A stretch of 34,639 nt of DNA, taken from the NCBI GenBank assembly GCA_965659005.1, contig CBFHVG010000114.1, positions 1 to 34,639 of the forward strand, written 5' to 3'. Position numbers and translations under genes: made by a program. Positions 1-8,992 of this stretch are shown in pieces; position 1 is the stretch's first letter, and each line of letters begins with the position of its first letter. This stretch comes from CAYPTY01 sp965659005. GTDB taxonomy: Bacteria > Bacteroidota > Rhodothermia > Balneolales > Balneolaceae. The notes beneath the pieces were generated by a model, which had not been told where the DNA came from, did not search any database, and saw only the letters and a program-made list of their open reading frames with translations.

Positions 1-458
1 TTCTTGAAGGATTAGGCGTATCAGATGGTGAGACAGCTGATGCTCTGTGGAATGTTAGAGTTACAGACTCAAATAACACATACCCAGTTGCTGACAGTTA
101 TGATTTCGGTTCTCAGTCATACGATGTTCTTTATCGTTCTATTTCTCTGACTAACTCAGCCGCAGTATCAAACGAAGAAGATTCAAATCTTCCAAAGGTA
201 TTCGCATTAGATCAAAACTATCCGAATCCTTTCAACCCAAGCACAAACATCTCATTTGATCTGCCAAAAGCAGCTGATGTGAGACTTACTGTTTACAACC
301 TGCTTGGTCAGGAAGTAGCAACTCTTGTAAATGATCAAAGAGCTGCTGGTTCATATACTGTATCTTTCGATGCTTCTAGATTAGCTAGTGGTGTTTACAT
401 TTACAGAATCGAAGCTGGTTCATTCAACCAGACAAAGAAAATGATGTTAATTAAATAG
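1..458 (+). CDS. C-terminal part of a T9SS-sorted secreted protein (partial)
   Basis: The frame is open from the left edge (first full codon at base 3) to TAG at 456-458, giving 151 visible residues; the N-terminus lies outside the window. The last ~85 residues form a type A C-terminal sorting domain of type IX secretion. It has the signature LDQNYPNPFNPSTNISF, then a beta-sandwich with VYNLLGQEVATL and GVYIYRI, and ends in a basic KKMMLIK tail. In this family the domain directs transport across the outer membrane and is then usually removed or used for anchoring. The passenger domain cannot be identified from the ~65 residues seen before it. Transcription probably ends at the hairpin just downstream, so this gene is likely separate from the next operon. 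Confidence 0.9.
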   Translation, partial: LEGLGVSDGETADALWNVRVTDSNNTYPVADSYDFGSQSYDVLYRSISLTNSAAVSNEEDSNLPKVFALDQNYPNPFNPSTNISFDLPKAADVRLTVYNLLGQEVATLVNDQRAAGSYTVSFDASRLASGVYIYRIEAGSFNQTKKMMLIK

Positions 459-469
459 CATCAGTTATT

Positions 470-505
470 TAAACCATGGGCTTAATGCCCATGGTTTATT
501 TTTAT
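470..505 (+). terminator. Rho-independent terminator
   Basis: A perfect 12-bp inverted repeat (TAAACCATGGGC, 470-481, and its complement, 487-498) around a 5-base loop is followed by a T-rich stretch (499-505). It begins 11 bases after the stop of the T9SS-sorted protein gene and would end that transcript. Confidence 0.85.
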
Positions 506-532
506 TAAACGAATAATCTTCTATTAACCAAT

Positions 533-2050
533 ATGCATTCGACTAAACTGTTTTTGTTGTTCTTGTGCGTTTCCATTTTTGTTCTGAAAGGCTGTAATGA
601 AGGCGGCATTTCAGGAGAAGAATTGGATAATGAGCCTCCAACGACAAGTTTAACAGTAGACAATGTAAATCTTCCGGATGGAACACTTCTTTCAAGTAGA
701 GTAGCTCTGTCATGGTGGGGAAATGATCCTGATGGATACATTCTTCGCTATGAGTATGCTATCAATGATACTTCGGAGAGTGCCTGGAGAACAACCTTCC
801 AGACGGATAGTATTTTTACTCTTCCAATCGCTCCAGGTCAGGCAGCTGATACCGTTTTATTTAAAGTAAGGGCCGTTGATAATAATGGGGCAAGAGATCC
901 TATTGGTGCAAGTATTTCACTACCCGTTAAAAATACGGTTCCATCTATTTCATTTAATTCAAATCAGCTTCCTCCGGATACCACTTTTGGGATTACAAGC
1001 TTTGGCTGGACCGTTGTTGATCAGGATGGATTGGTAAGTTTGTCAAGTGTTGAAATTGCCTTTAATGACTCGCTAGATGAAAATAACTGGACATCTATTC
1101 CTCTTGAAAACATAGATGAGGACGGGCGGACATTTGTGACTTTAATTATTGATGGAACAACTGTTGGACCTACTACTGCTGATGTTAAGATTGGTACAAA
1201 TCTATCCACACCAAACACGCCATTAGAGTTTAGAAATATTATTCCTGAACAGGATAATAAAGCCTTTATAAGAGTCACTGATAATTCTGGTGCAGTAAGT
1301 GAAATTGTTAGTCATACCTGGTTTGTAAAAAGACAAACCTCCAGAGTGCTATTCTTAAATGATGACGATAGTCGGGATTCGGATGATAATCAGATATTTC
1401 ACCTGAATTTATTGGCAGCTAATGGGATTATTCCTGATGTCTTAAATATTACAGATGGAGAAGCAGCTGCAGGTCAGAAAGTTCGTATTTCTGAAGCTTT
1501 TCCAGGTAATCTGGAGACTGCTCGAACTGATCTGGCGCAATGGGATTACATCTATTGGATGTCGAATAATATTGATCGAAACATCACATTTGCTCAAAGT
1601 TTGACTACTGATTTTCTGGATCAGGGCGGCTCACTTCTTGTAATTATTCCATCTAAAATAATTGGCTCAGGTGATGAGGTATTTAATTTCCTGCCTGTCG
1701 GTGATGTAGGTAAAGTAGAAGGTATTCAAACTAGTTTCAGATTACTCAGGAATAGTGCGGTAACCCCGATCGATCCGACCTTACCAGAGTTACAGATTAC
1801 AAGAACTATGAGTACAGTAGCTCCTATGCAAGCAGTTGCTGGAGCTGAAGTGCTATACACTGCTGACTTCAGAGTTCAGATCATTACAGGTCAAATTATA
1901 GATTACACCGGTTTCGAAGATGTAGTAATAAAGAGTGGTGAGGGTAACTTAATTTACGTTGCTCTTGAATTAACAGATCTGGATGGCAATAACAATGTTT
2001 CAGAACTAATTAACGAGTTAGGCATACAGGAACTGGGTTTCCAACAATAG
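533..2050 (+). CDS. Large lipoprotein with Fn3/Ig-like segments, unknown function
   Basis: 505 residues. The N-terminus is a lipoprotein signal: hydrophobic residues 6-18, then L-K-G-C with the lipidated Cys at 21, so it is probably anchored in the outer membrane. Residues ~35-130 resemble a fibronectin III / PKD-like beta domain (DPDGYILRYEYAIND, then a VRAVDNNGARDP strand). A second such segment follows at ~140-270. From ~270 the pattern changes to an alpha/beta fold (RVLFLNDDDSRDSD, then DYIYWMSNN and GGSLLVIIPS), reminiscent of class I amidotransferase-like domains, but I see no catalytic Cys. It is the first gene of a run with gaps of 10, 3 and 10 bases to a TonB-dependent receptor, a PorV-like barrel and an NHL lipoprotein, so I infer a role in the same surface complex. 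The start is the first ATG ahead of the signal peptide; no Shine-Dalgarno is evident. Confidence 0.8.
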   Translation: MHSTKLFLLFLCVSIFVLKGCNEGGISGEELDNEPPTTSLTVDNVNLPDGTLLSSRVALSWWGNDPDGYILRYEYAINDTSESAWRTTFQTDSIFTLPIAPGQAADTVLFKVRAVDNNGARDPIGASISLPVKNTVPSISFNSNQLPPDTTFGITSFGWTVVDQDGLVSLSSVEIAFNDSLDENNWTSIPLENIDEDGRTFVTLIIDGTTVGPTTADVKIGTNLSTPNTPLEFRNIIPEQDNKAFIRVTDNSGAVSEIVSHTWFVKRQTSRVLFLNDDDSRDSDDNQIFHLNLLAANGIIPDVLNITDGEAAAGQKVRISEAFPGNLETARTDLAQWDYIYWMSNNIDRNITFAQSLTTDFLDQGGSLLVIIPSKIIGSGDEVFNFLPVGDVGKVEGIQTSFRLLRNSAVTPIDPTLPELQITRTMSTVAPMQAVAGAEVLYTADFRVQIITGQIIDYTGFEDVVIKSGEGNLIYVALELTDLDGNNNVSELINELGIQELGFQQ

Positions 2051-2060
2051 GTAACAGAAT

Positions 2061-5015
2061 ATGAAGAAGATATTATCATTTGCTGTTTTATTCTTTTTGA
2101 TGCTCTCATCAGCTGTTTTGGTGGCACAACCCACCACAACCGGAACCATTGAAGGGATCATTAAGGATAAGGGAAATGGGGAAACCCTGCCCGGAGCAAA
2201 TGTGATTATTAAGGGGACTAGTTTTGGAGCTCAAACGAATATTGATGGCTTTTATAGAATAAATAGAATTCGTCCTGGTGAATATACTGTTGAGATTTCT
2301 TTCATTGGTTTTGAACGTGTTCTTCTAACAGGAATTAAAGTAACAGCAGGAGAGGTCACTCGTTTAGATTATGATATTAAAGAGGTAGTTATTACTTCTG
2401 AACAGGAAGTTGTAGTAGTAGGTGAAGCCCCAATTTTTGATGTTGAAAAATCAAAAACATCAGTAACCATCAGTAGAAAAGATATTGAAGCAGCTCCTAT
2501 TAAGGCTGTTGAAGATGCAGTGGCACTTCAGGCAGGTGTTATCAAGGATCCGACTGGACTTTATATAAAAGGTGGTCGTGCAAACGAAGCAGCTTTTGTT
2601 ATCGATGGTGTTTCCGCTCAGGATCCACTTGCAGGAACTGGTTTAGGACTGGATTTGGGTGCGAATTCATTTTCAGCAGTTGAACTGGTAACTGGTGGTG
2701 TTGGTGCCGAATATGGTGATGTAACTTCCGGTGTAATTTCTGTGAGAACCAGAGATGGAGGTGAGAATTATGAAGGAAATTTCACCCATAAAAGAGATAA
2801 CCTTGGATCGAATGTTACCAGTAATCAGGCAAATTTCTTTGAAGATACCTATGAAGTATCACTCGGCGGGCCAAGTATTCTGGCAAAGCAACTTCTTCCT
2901 GCACTTGGTATAAATTTACCTGGTGATCTGACCTTCTTTGTTACTGGGCAGGCTGCTTTATCTGATGGATATACAAAACTATCGGCTAATCAGATTAGAA
3001 CTTCCTTGGTTAATGACGATAGATTTTCACCGCGGCAAAGTAACAGATGGAATGGAAGTTATAAGCTAACCTACAATCCAAAGCCAGGAATGAAATTTCA
3101 GGCGGCTTATCAAAGGTCTTTGACTATTAACCAGAACCGACGCATGCTGCAGATTACGGGTGCAGATGTACAGGTACAACCTGGTTTCCAGTTTCCATTT
3201 CAGTTAGATCTTGATCAGGCAAATACATATGCAGCAGACAGTAAATTAGCATATGTGAAGTGGACACAGGCTGTATCCCAATCAGCATTTTATGAAGTTC
3301 AGGTCAGCCGTTTATTCACAAGACTTAGAGCTGATGCAAATGGCAGAGACTGGCGCCCCGATTCAGTAGATAGTGAATTCGATGCAGAGTCAATTACGAC
3401 CTGGCCAGCCGATGAGTTTGCAGGGTCAGATGATTTCACTTTTGTTTTAGCTGGACCAGGATTTTTCAATAACGGCGGTATCGCTTCACTTTGGCATGAT
3501 CATTATGCTGAAGAGATTACGGTTAAATCCACTCTCACAAAATTCATTAATGGTCGTCAGAACCAAATTAATGCAGGCTTTGAATTTAAATTCAATGATT
3601 ACCAATGGATTGATATAACCAGACCCTGGATTGGTGCTCCCATTGTTATTGATCCGACAACTGGCGAACAGTCTCAAACGTTTAGAATTGGTCAGACTTT
3701 TGATTTATGGAGAGCGAGACCAAAAAGAGGCGCTTTCTTTATTACGGATAAGATCAGATATCGTGGTTTGATTGCAAATGTTGGTCTGCGAATGGAATAC
3801 TGGGCTCCTGGGCGTTATGTAGATAATGCAGTTGAGAATCCAGATTCTCCTGTTCCTGATTTCGTAAGAGAAGGTTATCGTAATAGTACAACTGAGTTAC
3901 TTGGTTTACGTTTCAAGTTCAGGTTACTGCCTAAAGTGAGTGTATCCTTCCCGGTAAGGGAGAATCAAGTTCTGTTCTTCAACTACGGACACTCAACCAG
4001 ATTACCTCACCCTACTTTTGTTTATTCAGGATTAGATCCTTTCTACCGGGATCAATCAGATTTACCTGATTTAGGTAACCCAAACCTTGATCCTGAAGTC
4101 GACATATCCTATGAAATTGGACTTAGAAACCAGATTACCTCAAATGATGCATTGAATGTATCAGCCTTCTGGAGAGATAAATATGATTTTATTACCACTC
4201 AAAGTGTAAACGTACTGGATGCAACTGGTCGTGAGGTTGTAAACGCGTTCCGTATTAATGGTGATTTCGCTAGATCAAGAGGGGTTGAAGTAACCTACAT
4301 TAAGCGATACCGAGATATTTTAAGAGGTCAAATTTCAGGTTCTTATTCAAGAGCAGAAGGGTTGAGTTCAACATCTGATGATAATCTTAGAGCTATTCAG
4401 GCATCACAGAATATTGGAGCAAATGTTGAAACACCTTTAGCATGGGATCGCCCATTTGATTTCAAAAGTAGCGTAACATTTACCTACGATCGTAAAAATC
4501 CAATGCTCGACATCCCTGTTTTAAACAAACTGCAGGTTTTCTTGTCGGCTGTATGGAGAAGTGGTACCAGATATACCCCAGTTGAATTCCGAGGATTCCA
4601 GCGAAACCCGCTTACTGGTGTAGAAGACTGGCGTCCGATTTACGAAAGAGTTGCTGATCCGGCAAAGAGATTTAGTGAAATTGGCCCAAGCTGGTTCTAT
4701 ATGGATTTCAACTTCCAGAAATGGTTTGATGTTAACGGTACACGAATTACCACATTCCTGGAGATAACTAATATCCTAAACAATCAAAATCCGATCATCA
4801 TCAACCCTGTTACAGGAAAAGGATATCGCACAGATTATCCAACCAATCAGGCAGAACTTGCTTTGCTGAGAGATGACCGATCATATGATGTTCCAAGTAA
4901 CGTTCGGGATCCAAGATATCTTGATCCACGGGATAATAACATACCGGCATATCTGAATCCGGCGAACTTCATTCAACAGCGTCACATAGTAGTTGGCCTT
5001 TCGATCAGGTTTTAA
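2061..5015 (+). CDS. TonB-dependent outer-membrane receptor with carboxypeptidase-like N-terminal domain
   Basis: 984 residues. There is a cleavable signal peptide (1-22, ending VAQ). A carboxypeptidase-regulatory-like beta-sandwich follows at ~27-115 (GTIEGIIKDKGNGETLPGAN, then YTVEISFIGFE). The TonB plug occupies ~125-240 (VEDAVALQAGV, YIKGGRANEAAFVIDGV, VTGGVGAEYGDVTSGV). The rest is a long beta-barrel ending in phenylalanine, as outer-membrane proteins usually do. The family imports large substrates using TonB energy. No SusD partner follows; the neighbours are lipoproteins and a PorV/PorQ-like barrel, so glycan import through a SusCD pair is not supported. The substrate is unknown. The gene lies 10 bases after the preceding lipoprotein gene and 3 bases before the next gene, so cotranscription is very likely. 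Confidence 0.92.
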   Translation: MKKILSFAVLFFLMLSSAVLVAQPTTTGTIEGIIKDKGNGETLPGANVIIKGTSFGAQTNIDGFYRINRIRPGEYTVEISFIGFERVLLTGIKVTAGEVTRLDYDIKEVVITSEQEVVVVGEAPIFDVEKSKTSVTISRKDIEAAPIKAVEDAVALQAGVIKDPTGLYIKGGRANEAAFVIDGVSAQDPLAGTGLGLDLGANSFSAVELVTGGVGAEYGDVTSGVISVRTRDGGENYEGNFTHKRDNLGSNVTSNQANFFEDTYEVSLGGPSILAKQLLPALGINLPGDLTFFVTGQAALSDGYTKLSANQIRTSLVNDDRFSPRQSNRWNGSYKLTYNPKPGMKFQAAYQRSLTINQNRRMLQITGADVQVQPGFQFPFQLDLDQANTYAADSKLAYVKWTQAVSQSAFYEVQVSRLFTRLRADANGRDWRPDSVDSEFDAESITTWPADEFAGSDDFTFVLAGPGFFNNGGIASLWHDHYAEEITVKSTLTKFINGRQNQINAGFEFKFNDYQWIDITRPWIGAPIVIDPTTGEQSQTFRIGQTFDLWRARPKRGAFFITDKIRYRGLIANVGLRMEYWAPGRYVDNAVENPDSPVPDFVREGYRNSTTELLGLRFKFRLLPKVSVSFPVRENQVLFFNYGHSTRLPHPTFVYSGLDPFYRDQSDLPDLGNPNLDPEVDISYEIGLRNQITSNDALNVSAFWRDKYDFITTQSVNVLDATGREVVNAFRINGDFARSRGVEVTYIKRYRDILRGQISGSYSRAEGLSSTSDDNLRAIQASQNIGANVETPLAWDRPFDFKSSVTFTYDRKNPMLDIPVLNKLQVFLSAVWRSGTRYTPVEFRGFQRNPLTGVEDWRPIYERVADPAKRFSEIGPSWFYMDFNFQKWFDVNGTRITTFLEITNILNNQNPIIINPVTGKGYRTDYPTNQAELALLRDDRSYDVPSNVRDPRYLDPRDNNIPAYLNPANFIQQRHIVVGLSIRF

Positions 5016-5018
5016 TAG

Positions 5019-6041
5019 ATGAAAAAGTTTTTAACACATATCATATCTCTGGCTACTCTTTTGTTCATTTTGATGACATCAATGAGTGCAAATGGGCAAA
5101 GTCTTATTCCAAGCTTTGGTGGCGACCGTTCTGGAACAGCAGGTTTCCAGTTTACTAAAATCAATGTTGATGCAAGGTCGGCAGCTATGGGTTCTTCAAA
5201 TATGGCAGATGCAACCGGAGCAGCAAGCTTATACTGGAATCCTGCTTTGGCTGCTGTTGGTGAAACCACAGAAGTTATGTTTGGTTATACATCATATTTT
5301 GTAGACATCCCCATGAATTATACCGCTGCATTATACAGCGTTGGAGAGTTTACTTTTGGAGCTGCACTCCAGTATCTGAGTTCAGGTGATATCCCGGTGA
5401 CTACAGAATTTCAACCATTCGGAAATGGTCTAAGCTATCGTACAACTCACTATACAATTGGTTTGACGGCTTCCCAGAGATTGACTGAGGATTTTAGTTA
5501 TGGACTAACACTTAGATATTTAAACGAAAGCATTTTTGAAGTAGATCTTAATACTTTCGGTATAGATTTCGGTTTTTATTACGCCGTTGGTGAAACAGGA
5601 CTTAGATTTGGTGTTGGTATAAATAACTTCGGTTTCGATACTGAACCAGCTGGTACAATTACAAGACCAGATATCGAAGGTCAGGGTGAAGATATTGTGG
5701 TTGATGATTTTGCTGATGTTGTACTCCCAACAAGATTTTCAATTGCTGCAGCCTACGACGTAATCAAGAATAATGACAAACATTCTTTGCTACTAACAGG
5801 GCAGATCACGAATCCTAGTGATAATGCAGAACAACTTAGTTTCGGTACTGAATATGGATTTATGGATCAATTTTTTATCCGTAGTGGTTACCAGTTCGGT
5901 ATAGAGGAGATTGACTTTCCGAGTTTAGGTGCAGGCGTGAAAATACCTGTTGGCGGTAGGTCGGTGATATTTGACTATGCCTACACTCATTACGAGAGAC
6001 TTGGAAGTATTAATCGGGTTGCAGTAAGACTGACTCTATAA
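5019..6041 (+). CDS. PorV/PorQ-family outer-membrane beta-barrel
   Basis: 340 residues with a signal peptide of ~27 residues ending ANGQ. The mature start GTAGFQFTKINVDARSAAMG followed by ASLYWNPA is the hallmark of the PorV/PorQ (UPF0164) family, FadL-like barrels that include the type IX secretion shuttle PorV. The rest is alternating beta-strands with glycine-rich turns, and the C-terminus (VAVRLTL) suits barrel insertion. It starts 3 bases after the TonB-dependent receptor gene and is followed 10 bases later by the NHL lipoprotein gene. Paralogues of this family are numerous, so I do not call it PorV itself. In this operon it may carry or assemble the neighbouring surface proteins (inference). 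Confidence 0.85.
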   Translation: MKKFLTHIISLATLLFILMTSMSANGQSLIPSFGGDRSGTAGFQFTKINVDARSAAMGSSNMADATGAASLYWNPALAAVGETTEVMFGYTSYFVDIPMNYTAALYSVGEFTFGAALQYLSSGDIPVTTEFQPFGNGLSYRTTHYTIGLTASQRLTEDFSYGLTLRYLNESIFEVDLNTFGIDFGFYYAVGETGLRFGVGINNFGFDTEPAGTITRPDIEGQGEDIVVDDFADVVLPTRFSIAAAYDVIKNNDKHSLLLTGQITNPSDNAEQLSFGTEYGFMDQFFIRSGYQFGIEEIDFPSLGAGVKIPVGGRSVIFDYAYTHYERLGSINRVAVRLTL

Positions 6042-6051
6042 ATTTCAGAAT

Positions 6052-7320
6052 ATGAATACCTTCAGAAACCTAATACTTTTTGCTTTATTCAGTACTGTTC
6101 TATTCAGCGGGTGTGAAGATTTATTCGGATCAAAGACTGATGATATAACAGATGAAATTATTGAAGAAGGCAGAATAGACCCTGAACAAGAGAGTGTAGA
6201 TGGTTATGCTCCGGTACTTCCATTTTGGGAAGACTTTGACCAACCTACAGATGTGTATATCGGCTTTGATACATTTGTGTATGTAACTGATGGTGAAGGT
6301 CTGCACTTATTAGATCGTGCTGATCTTGGGCCACGTCAGACAATTTCAATGAGAGGTGCAACTTCCGTAACACAAGACAGGAAACTTACACTATTCGTTG
6401 CGGCAAGAGATAGTATTTTTATACCTGAGAGAAACGATAGTTATGACCTTCCTGTGGTCTATATTATTGAAGGATTTCATAGAGGCACACCTTCGGTTGT
6501 TGATACACTCATTTTCCCTTTTGATGATGCCAGTTTAAGTACACGTGCTGCTCAAATCACCAGACTTAACAGAAGTCGAGGCGACAACTATGAGAAGGTT
6601 GAAATAACTTCAGTTGCTACCCTTGCCGACAACACTCTATATGTTGCTAGAAAAGGCCCGGCAAACAACGCATCTGCCATTGCTTCTGCGGATAGAATCA
6701 TCCTTGAATATGTTCAGAATGAAGATACAGGTGAATATAGAAATGTGAGACAAATTCGTTCATTGAATCCAAATACACCAAGTCTTGCAAGTGGGGTAGA
6801 AGTGTCTTCTCTTACAACTTTTGTTTCTCCACCTCAGAGAAATACTTTTACTGATGATCGAAGCTTTTTGCTGGCTCAAACCGGGGATGAAGTAGAAGTT
6901 GCTTTCAGGGTATTATGGATTAAAGCCGTTGAGACTTCAGATGGTCTGGTCTTCCAAAGAAACCCTGATTTGCTCAAAAGAGATACGACCCTGGCGGATA
7001 GTTTTCTATATGATCCATTTAAGTTCGCAAAACCTGTTGATATTGCCTTTGCAGGGGATGCTTCACGATTCATTTTTGTAGTAGATGAGGCACGCAACAA
7101 ATTGTACCAGTTTCAATCAAATGGACAGGAAGGTGTAACACCTCCTCTTGGAGCAGCTGATCGTTCTAAACGACTAATTGTATCATTCGGAGAGTTGGGG
7201 TCAGCACCAAAACAATTTAATCAGCCAAGTGGAGTAGCTTATTTCAACCGAGTGGTATATGTGGCTGATAAGATGAATAACCGTATTTCGAGATTTAAAC
7301 TAACATCAGACTTCGAATAA
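6052..7320 (+). CDS. NHL-repeat beta-propeller lipoprotein
   Basis: 422 residues. The lipoprotein signal has hydrophobic residues 7-18 and lipobox F-S-G-C (Cys21). NHL-type propeller strands are visible near residue 62 (FDQPTDVYIGFDTFVYVTDG), from 325 (FAKPVDIAFAG, then VVDEARNKLYQF) and at 389-422 (FNQPSGVAYFNRVVYVADK, then NNRISRF). The middle is less regular but beta-rich. NHL propellers bind ligands or proteins; no enzyme motif is seen. It is the last of four closely spaced genes (lipoprotein, TonB-dependent receptor, PorV-like barrel, NHL lipoprotein) and probably forms an outer-membrane complex with them (inference). Confidence 0.82.
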   Translation: MNTFRNLILFALFSTVLFSGCEDLFGSKTDDITDEIIEEGRIDPEQESVDGYAPVLPFWEDFDQPTDVYIGFDTFVYVTDGEGLHLLDRADLGPRQTISMRGATSVTQDRKLTLFVAARDSIFIPERNDSYDLPVVYIIEGFHRGTPSVVDTLIFPFDDASLSTRAAQITRLNRSRGDNYEKVEITSVATLADNTLYVARKGPANNASAIASADRIILEYVQNEDTGEYRNVRQIRSLNPNTPSLASGVEVSSLTTFVSPPQRNTFTDDRSFLLAQTGDEVEVAFRVLWIKAVETSDGLVFQRNPDLLKRDTTLADSFLYDPFKFAKPVDIAFAGDASRFIFVVDEARNKLYQFQSNGQEGVTPPLGAADRSKRLIVSFGELGSAPKQFNQPSGVAYFNRVVYVADKMNNRISRFKLTSDFE

Positions 7321-7343
7321 AGTCTGTCACATAAGAGGGGATT

Positions 7344-8528
7344 ATGTTGAACCGTATAGCACTACTCATCCTGAGTCTTCTAATCTTGTCATGTTCTGCA
7401 CCTGATAAACAATCCAAAGTTCTATTGATATCATTCGATGGTTTTCGTGCAGATTATCTATCAAAAGCAGAAACACCTAATTTTGATGCTTTTGTCGCTG
7501 AAGGAGTTATTGCGGATGGTATGATCCCGGTATTTCCTTCAAATACATTTCCAAATCATTATTCAATTGCCACAGGACTTTACCCAGAAAACACTGGGTT
7601 AATTGACAACAGTTTTTATGCCCCAGAGCTCGATGCAAGATATTCTATGGGCAATCGCCAAGCAGTTGAGGATGGTAGATTTTATTCTGGTGAACCCATT
7701 TGGAACACAGTTGAAAAACAAGGATTGACAGCAGGTACAATGTTCTGGGTTGGTTCAGAAGCCGATATTCAAGGTATGCATCCTACACACTGGAAAGTTT
7801 ATGATGGTAGTCTGCCTGATAGCGCTCGAATTGATACAGTTGTGAAATGGCTTGATACAGATACAGATTTCGGGACACTATACTTTAGTTTTACAGATGG
7901 TATAGGTCACAGATTTGGCCCTGAGTCTGATGAGGTTAAAGAAGCAATTAAGAGAGCGGACGACTTGGTTGGATATCTTATGCAGCAACTTGAAAAAAAT
8001 ATGCTTGAAGATACAGAAATCGTAATTGTATCAGATCATGGTATGTACGACGTATCTAGTGAAAAAGTCATATTTCTTGATGATTATATCAATCCGGATG
8101 ATGTGGAATGGGTAACAGGTTCAAAGGCTATCTTTCTAGGCGAAAAGGACAGGCCGATTGAAGAAGTATATGAGGACCTCAATGATGCAGAATATTTTGA
8201 TGCTTACTTAAAAGAAGACATTCCTGAGAGATTTCATCTTAAAAATAGTGGAAGAGTACCCGAACTATTACTGGTAGCTGACCTTGGTTATGTAATAACA
8301 ACCAAAGATTATTACAGAGGAGAAATGACAGGAGCAAGCCATGGCTGGGATAATCAGGAAGAGGTAATGTGGGCTTTCTTTGCAGCACATGGTCCATCAT
8401 TCAAAGAAAATTTTGAGATGGGTGTTTTTGAAAATGTCCATGTTTATGAGTTATTAAACCATTTATTGGGCACGGAAGCAGCTCAAAATGATGGTTCTTT
8501 AGACAGTTTAAAAGTTATGCTGAAATAA
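7344..8528 (+). CDS. Nucleotide pyrophosphatase/phosphodiesterase family lipoprotein (alkaline-phosphatase superfamily)
   Basis: 394 residues; lipobox I-L-S-C with Cys17, so membrane-anchored and facing the periplasm or cell surface. The metal-dependent NPP fold is clear: ISFDGFRADYL (metal Asp32), the nucleophile segment FPSNTFPNH (Thr68), FTDGIGHRFGP, VSDHGM and GASHGWDN (metal Asp/His). Family members cleave phosphodiester or pyrophosphate bonds in nucleotides, nucleotide sugars or lysophospholipids; the substrate here cannot be deduced. The ATG follows a purine-rich AGAGGGG about 6-8 bases upstream, one of the better ribosome sites in the window. It lies 23 bases after the surface-protein operon and may be read through from it. 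Confidence 0.88.
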   Translation: MLNRIALLILSLLILSCSAPDKQSKVLLISFDGFRADYLSKAETPNFDAFVAEGVIADGMIPVFPSNTFPNHYSIATGLYPENTGLIDNSFYAPELDARYSMGNRQAVEDGRFYSGEPIWNTVEKQGLTAGTMFWVGSEADIQGMHPTHWKVYDGSLPDSARIDTVVKWLDTDTDFGTLYFSFTDGIGHRFGPESDEVKEAIKRADDLVGYLMQQLEKNMLEDTEIVIVSDHGMYDVSSEKVIFLDDYINPDDVEWVTGSKAIFLGEKDRPIEEVYEDLNDAEYFDAYLKEDIPERFHLKNSGRVPELLLVADLGYVITTKDYYRGEMTGASHGWDNQEEVMWAFFAAHGPSFKENFEMGVFENVHVYELLNHLLGTEAAQNDGSLDSLKVMLK

Positions 8529-8583
8529 TCGGCATTAATTCTTATTCTCTCAAAACCTTCTAACCAACTTCAAACTAGATCTT

Positions 8584-8922
8584 ATGCCTTACATTGTTAC
8601 TGAACCCTGTATCAACTGTAAATACACTAACTGCGCTGCTGTTTGTCCTGTAGATGCATTTAAAGAGGGACCAAACTTTCTGACCATTGATCCTAATGAA
8701 TGTATCGATTGCGATGCATGTGTATCAGAATGTCCGGTTGAAGCTATTTTCCCAGATGATGAGGTGCCTGAAAAGTGGGAACACTACATCGAATTAAATG
8801 AACGTCTAGCAGAAAAATGGGAAGACCGAATCATCAATGAAACCAAAGATGCAATGGATGGTGCAGATGATTGGGCAACAGTTGAGGATAAGCTTGATAA
8901 ACTGGTTGAAGATTGGGAATAA
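8584..8922 (+). CDS. fdxA: 7Fe ferredoxin (FdxA type, 3Fe-4S plus 4Fe-4S)
   Basis: 112 residues, very close in layout to Azotobacter ferredoxin I. From that family, Cys9, Cys17 and Cys50 should hold the 3Fe-4S cluster and Cys21, Cys40, Cys43 and Cys46 the 4Fe-4S cluster; Cys12 is the extra free cysteine also seen in the family. The conserved EGPNFLTIDPNECIDC stretch and a C-terminal helical tail (WEHYIELNERLAEKW) agree. It is a soluble electron carrier, usually of low potential. The neighbours (phosphodiesterase before, folP after) do not point to a particular partner enzyme. Confidence 0.93.
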   Translation: MPYIVTEPCINCKYTNCAAVCPVDAFKEGPNFLTIDPNECIDCDACVSECPVEAIFPDDEVPEKWEHYIELNERLAEKWEDRIINETKDAMDGADDWATVEDKLDKLVEDWE

Positions 8923-8992
8923 TGCCTAATTCTTCACAGCAATAAATCTAGAGCTTCCACATATCACAATAGATCTTAGAGAACCCATAGTA

